From positions 340,802 to 377,710 of the forward strand of contig BFEA01000228.1 of assembly GCA_003427395.1 (NCBI GenBank): a DNA stretch of 36,909 nucleotides, given 5' to 3'. Every line of letters begins with the position of its first letter. The stretch's first letter is position 1. The notes below the pieces were generated by a model, which did no database searches, was not told where the DNA came from, and saw nothing but the letters and a program-made list of their open reading frames with translations. Position numbers and translations under genes: made by a program. Shown here piece after piece: positions 32,033 through 36,909 of this stretch. The DNA comes from Chara braunii (taxonomy: Eukaryota; Streptophyta; Charophyceae; Charales; Characeae).

Positions 32033-33577
32033 CTAGTTCGAGCCTGAAGGCCCGCGAGGCATATGGGGACAATCCTTCAGATAGTGGTCCCCCTCGCATC
32101 TCAGGCAGACACCCTTGTCCCTCCGCTTCCTCCATACTCCCTCCTGGATCCTGAGTTCATGCCAGGGGAAGGTGGAAGGATCAAGGGGGTCAGCTGGCCA
32201 ACGGACGCCTCGTGGTAGTGGTACTCTCTGGGCTCCAGGGGAAGAGGCACATCCCTTACCTTTCCCTATGCTGCTGGTTGGTGCTTTTTGGGTTGAGGCC
32301 TTGCCATTAGTCAGGCCCATCAAAGCATCAGCCAGGGCAAGAACATCAGGATCTGCAGCAGATGAGGGAGCAGTCCCAGATGGAGGGGTCCCACCCTGGG
32401 ATGCTGCATCGCTATCTGAACTGGAAGCTGCAGCAGCAAACAGGGCACCCTTCCTCCTCCTTCGCCCCTTTGAGGAGGGTCCCTTCCTTCCTTCAGAAGG
32501 TGCTTCTTGGACATGGAGTTTGGACTCCAAGTCCAGGGCTTCTCTGCCAAAGGACCTCCAGTCCTTGTGGCCCTGAGAGAATAAACCAAGCTGGAATTGC
32601 TCAGGTGTTGCCCTGAGGAAATGAATGAGCAGATCTTGTTCACTCATCTCCAACCCAGAAGTCGATGTGAGACTCTCAAAGGTGGAGTACAGTTTGGACA
32701 AGGAGCCGTCAAACTTTTTCTGACCCAGGCGCAAAATTTTATCTGCTGCTTTCCTGACCTGCTCCTTGTCTGCAAACCGGTCCTGCAGTGCCTGCAGAAA
32801 TCCAGCCACCCCCAACCTCTAAGCCCAATCAGACATCTCCATCCCCTGCTTGCTGGAAGTGGAGGTGCACCATTTCAGTGCAGTCCTTTCCAGGCGAGCG
32901 AGGATGGCAGCCACCTTTACATCCTCATCATATTTGAACCCACTCAGGTAGGTTCTTTGTGCAGTGACCCAATCAGCAACATCCACCTTTGGGTCCTCGC
33001 CAAAGAACATCAGTGGAGGTGTTAGCTTGGGCCGCTGGAAATCAAATGGAGTTGAGGGTTGTGAGGGTGCTGTTGATTTGGAGGTAGAGGGAGGAGATGT
33101 GGGTCTGGATTGTGGGGGTGATGAAGGTTTCCCTTGAGAAGGTCCAGGAGAAGGAAGGATTGTCAGAGTGGTAGGGATCTTTAAATAAGTAAAGATCTGA
33201 TCCAGTTTGGAGGAGATGTCATCCAGCTTCTTCGAAAAAGCTGAGTGGCTGCTCTCTAGACTGGTAATCCTGTCGTCCCAGTTAGTAAAATAAGAATTGT
33301 GAATATCATCCTGCAGAAGGATGAATTCAGCCATGTCCTTATTGTACTGGTTGGAAGTACCACTCACCCTGATCTTCTCCACGTCTGCAATCAGCAACTT
33401 TCTTCTGGCCTCCTTCGGAGCTGCTTCTTCTTTCTTCTTCAGCTCAGCCTTTAGGGACTCAACGGCCTGGGCCTGTTGGCGGAGTTTCTCCTCCTGGGCC
33501 CGCAGTTTAGCCTCTTAAGAGTCAAGCGGAATCTGAGGCTTCACATCAGAAGCCTCCCCCTTCTCAGCCTCTGCCAT
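32033..33577 (-). pseudogene. gag: gag of element B
   Basis: The minus-strand frame opens with MAEAEKGEASDVKPQ at 33577. It meets a TAA at 33515-33517 and continues through a coiled coil (EEKLRQQAQAVESLKAELKK) and a Pro/Ser-rich linker (about 33180-33040). The gag core is PPLMFFGEDPKVDVADWV, a TAG at 32819-32821, FLQALQDRFADKEQVRKA and ATPEQFQLGLF. A Ser/Arg-rich linker and a zinc knuckle CLRCEGDHYLKDC near 32090-32050 follow. The frame is the same on both sides of each stop. The knuckle spacing is C-x2-C-x3-H-x4-C, one residue shorter than the usual x4. Gag would assemble particles and bind RNA. Confidence 0.85.
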
Positions 33578-35066
33578 CTCCACAATTCAGATAAATAAAA
33601 ATAAAAACAATTAACAGAAGACAAACATGAGGTAATAAGAATTGAGTTTTATCTCCAGTACTCACTCAATTGCTATCACCTGCCTGAAGAGAGGAAGTTG
33701 GTTAGTCTGAGCAAGTGAGTGCTCAGTCTCAGCAGACCGCTTGAGGGTCAGGGTTAGTTTAGAGTACACTCGACAAAAATTTATTTCACGATTTCCCCAT
33801 CACTGCCCTGAACCAACAATTGCACGCAATAATTGCAAATCCTGCATCAATAATTGACAGGATGCAGTCTTGGACTGATTAGTGTTGATTAGTAGTTAGA
33901 CAAAGTGACTAGTTAGGGATGGACAGGTGTCCATTGATAACCAAGATGCAGCGATTTACAGGTAATCCTATTTTTAGACCTACCCTGCAGACTTCACCAC
34001 TGTATGCCCCTGTATGCCATACCCTGGGTATGGCGAATTACAGTTTTCACTGTAACTGACTCAAAACATCAAATCTGGATGTGCGATTTCAGCTAAACGT
34101 TGTATACTGGATTGCGATTTACCAGGGACTGGCAGAATTGAATTCTGACGGACGGAATTGAAGTTAGGACTGACCCTAGCCTAGCCAAGCTTCAGCTATG
34201 TCAGCGCAGAATTCAAATTTGCATTATCACTGAAAAGAGGACCCATAATTCACCAATTCACTACACAGTATAAATCGCAATACTATAAAGAAGTCACAGA
34301 TGAAATTTGAGTCATGAAGGAGGTCAAACAGGGTTAGCAAAAGTCAAAGAAGATAGGGGAAGTAGGCTATGGTTGTCCCACAGTCTGAATTTCAAATTTC
34401 AACTATCTACTGATTGTCAAACCAAATTTCACTATTCTAAAAATAGACCCAGAATCGTCGCACAGAGTAGAGTAAGGAACACACTTACTTCAGGGTCAAC
34501 TCTGAGGAAGATGAGTGAAACTTGGGCTATGGCTGACTGGTCAACCCTATCTCACCATTCTCGTCTCCTGTTGATTCCCAGAGTTACCACGTATCAAATC
34601 TCCTGAAACTTGGTGATCCAGCAGTTTACCCTGAGGCACTTCACCCTCAACTGACAGATTCACTGAATTTGATCTCCCAGGTGCAGATAACTGACAAACT
34701 CAGTGCAGCGCCACATCACCCTGTATTGTGCTGCTTGGAAATTGGGGATCCTGACCCAATTCCAAAATCGCAACCTCCTGGGATCACTTCCTTGCCAATC
34801 GCGAGCTTCTAGATGGACCACCAGGCGAAAAATAGCCTCTCATAGCCTCCTAGGCCTCTGAGCACCAATCGCCAACCACTCCTGCTTAACCCTAATCAGG
34901 AGTGAGTCACCCTCTGTCCAATTCTTCTCGCCACACACTCACCACCGCCACCGTTACTGACAACAACCCTGAAGATGATGAATCGCCATGAAACTCAACT
35001 CCAGTAACTCGCCAAATGATGATGATCGCTCCAACTCATCAATCGCTCCAGAGTCTGGATCCAATC
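33578..35066 (-). other. 5' leader of element B
   Basis: Non-coding AT-rich stretch between primer-binding site and gag start. Frames here are short and without motifs. It is long (about 1.5 kb) for a retrotransposon leader. Confidence 0.55.
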
Positions 35067-35078
35067 GCTCCGATACCA
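35067..35078 (-). promoter_or_regulatory. primer-binding site, initiator Met tRNA type
   Basis: The minus strand reads TGGTATCGGAGC, one base different from the plant retrotransposon iMet site TGGTATCAGAGC. It lies a few bases after the LTR end TCATAAGA, the normal position. Confidence 0.85.
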
Positions 35079-35081
35079 ACT

Positions 35082-35222
35082 CTTATGATTATGGTTGTCT
35101 GTTGTCTGAAGACCAACACTCACTCACATAGACTCCCAGGTATGCCCATACATACACAAAAGGAAGGGGAGAGGATAGGAGTATCACACCGCAAAGGGAG
35201 AAATAAACACAGCGGAACACTC
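35082..35222 (-). repeat. 5' LTR remnant of element B (U5 end only)
   Basis: About 140 bases match 29660-29800. Similarity is lost at about 35222, so the rest of this LTR is deleted. Confidence 0.85.
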
Positions 35223-36170
35223 GGCAAAACCATCATCAACAAGGCAACAGGGACAGAAGACAAGCAGCAAGAGGTCAGCCTAGAAACCGGCACAGGAACA
35301 ACAAAGCAGAGGACGGGAATTATAGGACCCGAGCAAACAGGTGGGAAATGGACAACAGCAAACAGCACCCCACAAAGGGAGCATCAGATGGCACTATGAA
35401 GACAAATGCATCCAGGCCTGGAGATGGGATAAAGAGACCGAGCAACCCTGTCATGTGCCAACTCGATTCAGATGTACTCTGTTTGCAGCTCCCTGGTTGG
35501 TGGGGCCCCGATGCTGTAGGATATGGGATGAATGGATATTGAGAGGATGTAAGGCTTGACGGGTGTAAAAGGGTTGAAAGGGTTTAGAGGGTTTAAACAA
35601 GGGGGGCTGCTGAAAAAGGCTGGGCCAATAGATAAGGGGCGATTCAGGTCGGAATGGGTGATATAGGCAGCTCCATGGGATAGCGAAGCCCCAGACTGAG
35701 AAGTTTAATGGCCACAGTCCCGCCAAATTATGATTACCAATCTGTGTGTTGAAAGATGTAGTACAATGATTTACAGGACATGTGCCCAAGAAGGGAGGTA
35801 GGGGAATGGGAGGTTTGGTGCCTGTATGCACTGGGAACCAGTGATAGGGGATACCACATGCCTCCAAGGCTGATAGTTAATAGCGGTTTTGGGACTGGGG
35901 TATACTACCACCTAATTTTGGCTGTTGCGTAGGCAACCAATCTAGGCTTCTGGGACTTGTGTAGCTCCATCTCCTTCCTCCCGGCACGGGTCATGCTGCT
36001 GCCTGTTGCAACAATCTGATGTCTGTACAAACAGCCAAGTATGATGTTTAGGGACGCTGGACCCGGTTTCCCGCAGGTGCTGCTCCCCATCAATAGATGG
36101 AGCCTCCCCGTGTGTGTTAGTGGTGTCTGCTCTTATCAGCACCTCTAGCATCACCTCGGACTGATTATTC
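35223..36170 (+). other. presumed LINE 3' region and 3' UTR
   Basis: Assigned to the LINE because it ends in the poly(A) tail and target duplication. 36051-36092 carries GGGACGCTGGACCCGG and CAGGTGCTGCTCCCC, a motif also found three times in the retroposon at 13471-13941. The part 35223-35560 does not match the ORF2 C-terminus seen in copy 2, so a deletion probably accompanied loss of the 5' LTR. A short run of telomere-like GGGTTTA words lies at about 35573-35600. Confidence 0.55.
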
Positions 36171-36195
36171 AAAAAAAAAAAAAAAAAAAAAAAAA
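36171..36195 (+). other. LINE poly(A) tail
   Basis: 25 consecutive A, ending at the right target duplication GGTAAAAAAG; about 7 of the A may belong to the target. Confidence 0.85.
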
Positions 36196-36480
36196 GGTAA
36201 AAAAGATAGGGAATCTCAAGTCACAGTGTTTGTCGACCACTTTTCCAAATTTCTGAATCTGATTCCTTTGCCACCTCACATACCAACTGAATAGGTCATT
36301 TGTGAGTCTGATCATAATATATTGTGCAATTTGGTCCCCCGAAAACTCTGGTGACTGATTGGGACACCCGGTTCATTAACGCAGATTGGAAGAAATTCAC
36401 CATTCAACTTTATGGCATCAAGTTGAATATGACATCTGGTCGTCATCTCGAAGCCAAGGACAGGCTGAGGAGATCAATCC
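36196..36480 (+). pseudogene. pol: gypsy-type element C, pol part 2 (integrase core, resumed)
   Basis: Reading resumes with GKKDRESQVTVFVDHFSKFL and IPLPPHIPT, then a TAG and a decayed stretch. From 36324 it reads FGPPKTLVTDWDTRFINADW, YGIKLNMTSGRHLEA and, after a frame change, GQAEEIN. These are the second Asp (VTDWD) and Glu (GQAE) segments of a DD35E integrase. The first Asp lies at 23439, on the other side of the LINE. Similarity fades after about 36480. Confidence 0.85.
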
Positions 36481-36909
36481 ATACTTGCAAGCGTACGTCG
36501 TCGGCGCGTTCCCGCACGTCTGTCGGACCGCCGGACCGGACCCGTGCGGCGTACCGGTGTACGGCCGACGAAGAAATACCCCCCCCCCCCCCCCCAAAAA
36601 AAAAGGGCGGGACTCGAAACGGCAGGTGCGAGGCCCCTACTGAAAAATGCGGCTGGTGCCGCCAAAAAAAATTTTGGGCCTGCGCTCGAGCCTAGACCGC
36701 CTTGGGGCTTCGAAATTTGAAACCCCCTGGAGGCAGTTCCCAGTGTTTCCCACCTCCTCCAGTTCGATTTCCCGCCTCGCCGTCGCCGCCATTCCGTCGT
36801 GGTTCCCGCCGTCGCCGTCCGCCACCCTGCTGCGCCCATCGCCACCTTGCTTGTCGTCGTTGAGGAGGTGCACGCTGCGGCCATCGAGGAGGTGCATCGC
36901 CATCCCGCC
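36481..36909. other. GC-rich terminal segment, unassigned
   Basis: A strongly self-complementary GC-rich stretch (36495-36570; CGTCGGC facing GCCGACG, CCGCACG facing CGTGCGG) is followed by a C run then an A run (36580-36604). After that comes a GCC/GTC-rich region (36720-36909) with CGTCGCCGCC-type words. No gene supported. Confidence 0.4.

Larger units (their letters stand above)
29657..35222 (-). mobile_element. LTR retrotransposon B nested in the LINE, minus strand, no recognisable pol
   Basis: From right to left: truncated 5' LTR (about 35222-35082), primer-binding site (35078-35067), leader, gag (33577-32033), a short undefined internal part, and a 3' LTR (about 30870-29657). The U5 ends of the two LTRs match closely (29660-29800 versus 35085-35215, roughly 8 to 10 differences). 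No RT, integrase or RNase H motif could be found in the 1.2 kb between gag and the 3' LTR. It is either a deleted element or a non-autonomous gag-bearing family. Confidence 0.82.
23470..36195 (+). mobile_element. L1-type LINE with nested LTR element, decayed
   Basis: A non-LTR retrotransposon runs from just after the left target duplication to a 25-A tail. It carries a Gln-rich ORF1, an apurinic-type endonuclease, a reverse transcriptase with FADD and a zf-RVT C-terminal finger; I see no RNase H. A minus-strand LTR element occupies 29657 to about 35222. Without it the LINE is about 7.1 kb, a usual length for plant L1 elements. It has many stops and frame changes. Related fragments occur at 10630-10826, 12664-13470 and 13942-14020 on the minus strand. 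Confidence 0.88.

Noticed and set aside
35573-35600. Telomere-like GGGTTTA words
   Set aside because: Only two or three degenerate units; too short for an interstitial telomere tract.

Overview
This window is repeat-dominated eukaryotic nuclear DNA, most likely from a streptophyte. Every large readable protein remnant but one comes from a retrotransposon. There are no operons, Shine-Dalgarno sites or dense gene packing. The retroelement proteins resemble those I recall from the charophyte alga Chara braunii; that is memory-based inference and could not be checked. Isolated N characters (e.g. 1860, 5939, 5963, 8669, 20683) point to a draft assembly.

Layout. 1-6.7 kb: a decayed Ty3/gypsy retrotransposon on the + strand (gag, protease, RT, RNase H, integrase, chromodomain-like tail, probable 3' LTR), broken by stops and single-base shifts. 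7.0-8.0 kb: a possible minus-strand gene with Asn- and Thr-rich tracts. 8.0-9.0 kb: short palindromes, a 236-bp tandem duplication and a GA microsatellite. 9.7-11.7 kb: a cluster of foldback/TIR elements around a LINE fragment. 11.7-14.0 kb: degenerate repeats, a second 236-bp tandem duplication, a U6 snRNA-derived fragment and a minus-strand LINE 3' fragment that itself carries a poly(A) retroposon. 15.3-16.4 kb: an LTR without internal region. 17.3-19.3 kb: LINE-type 3' ends in both orientations and a tandem cluster with tRNA-like pol III boxes. 19.74-20.09 kb: one exon resembling a PHT1 phosphate transporter, the only clear host-type coding sequence. 21.6-21.9 kb: microsatellites and a small foldback. 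22.0-36.5 kb: a three-level nest.

The nest is the main result. A gypsy-type element (RT at 22.05 kb, integrase resuming at 36.2 kb) is split inside its integrase domain by a LINE (23.47-36.195 kb) with a 25-A tail and a short target duplication. That LINE is interrupted at 29,657, inside ORF2 behind the zf-RVT motif, by a minus-strand LTR retrotransposon. This third element has a 3' LTR, a decayed gag, an iMet-type primer-binding site and a truncated 5' LTR, but no recognisable pol.

Nothing here looks like an intact autonomous element. Stops are often TAG. At one site, direct comparison of two LINE copies shows CAG in one and TAG in the other, consistent with C-to-T decay of methylated DNA.
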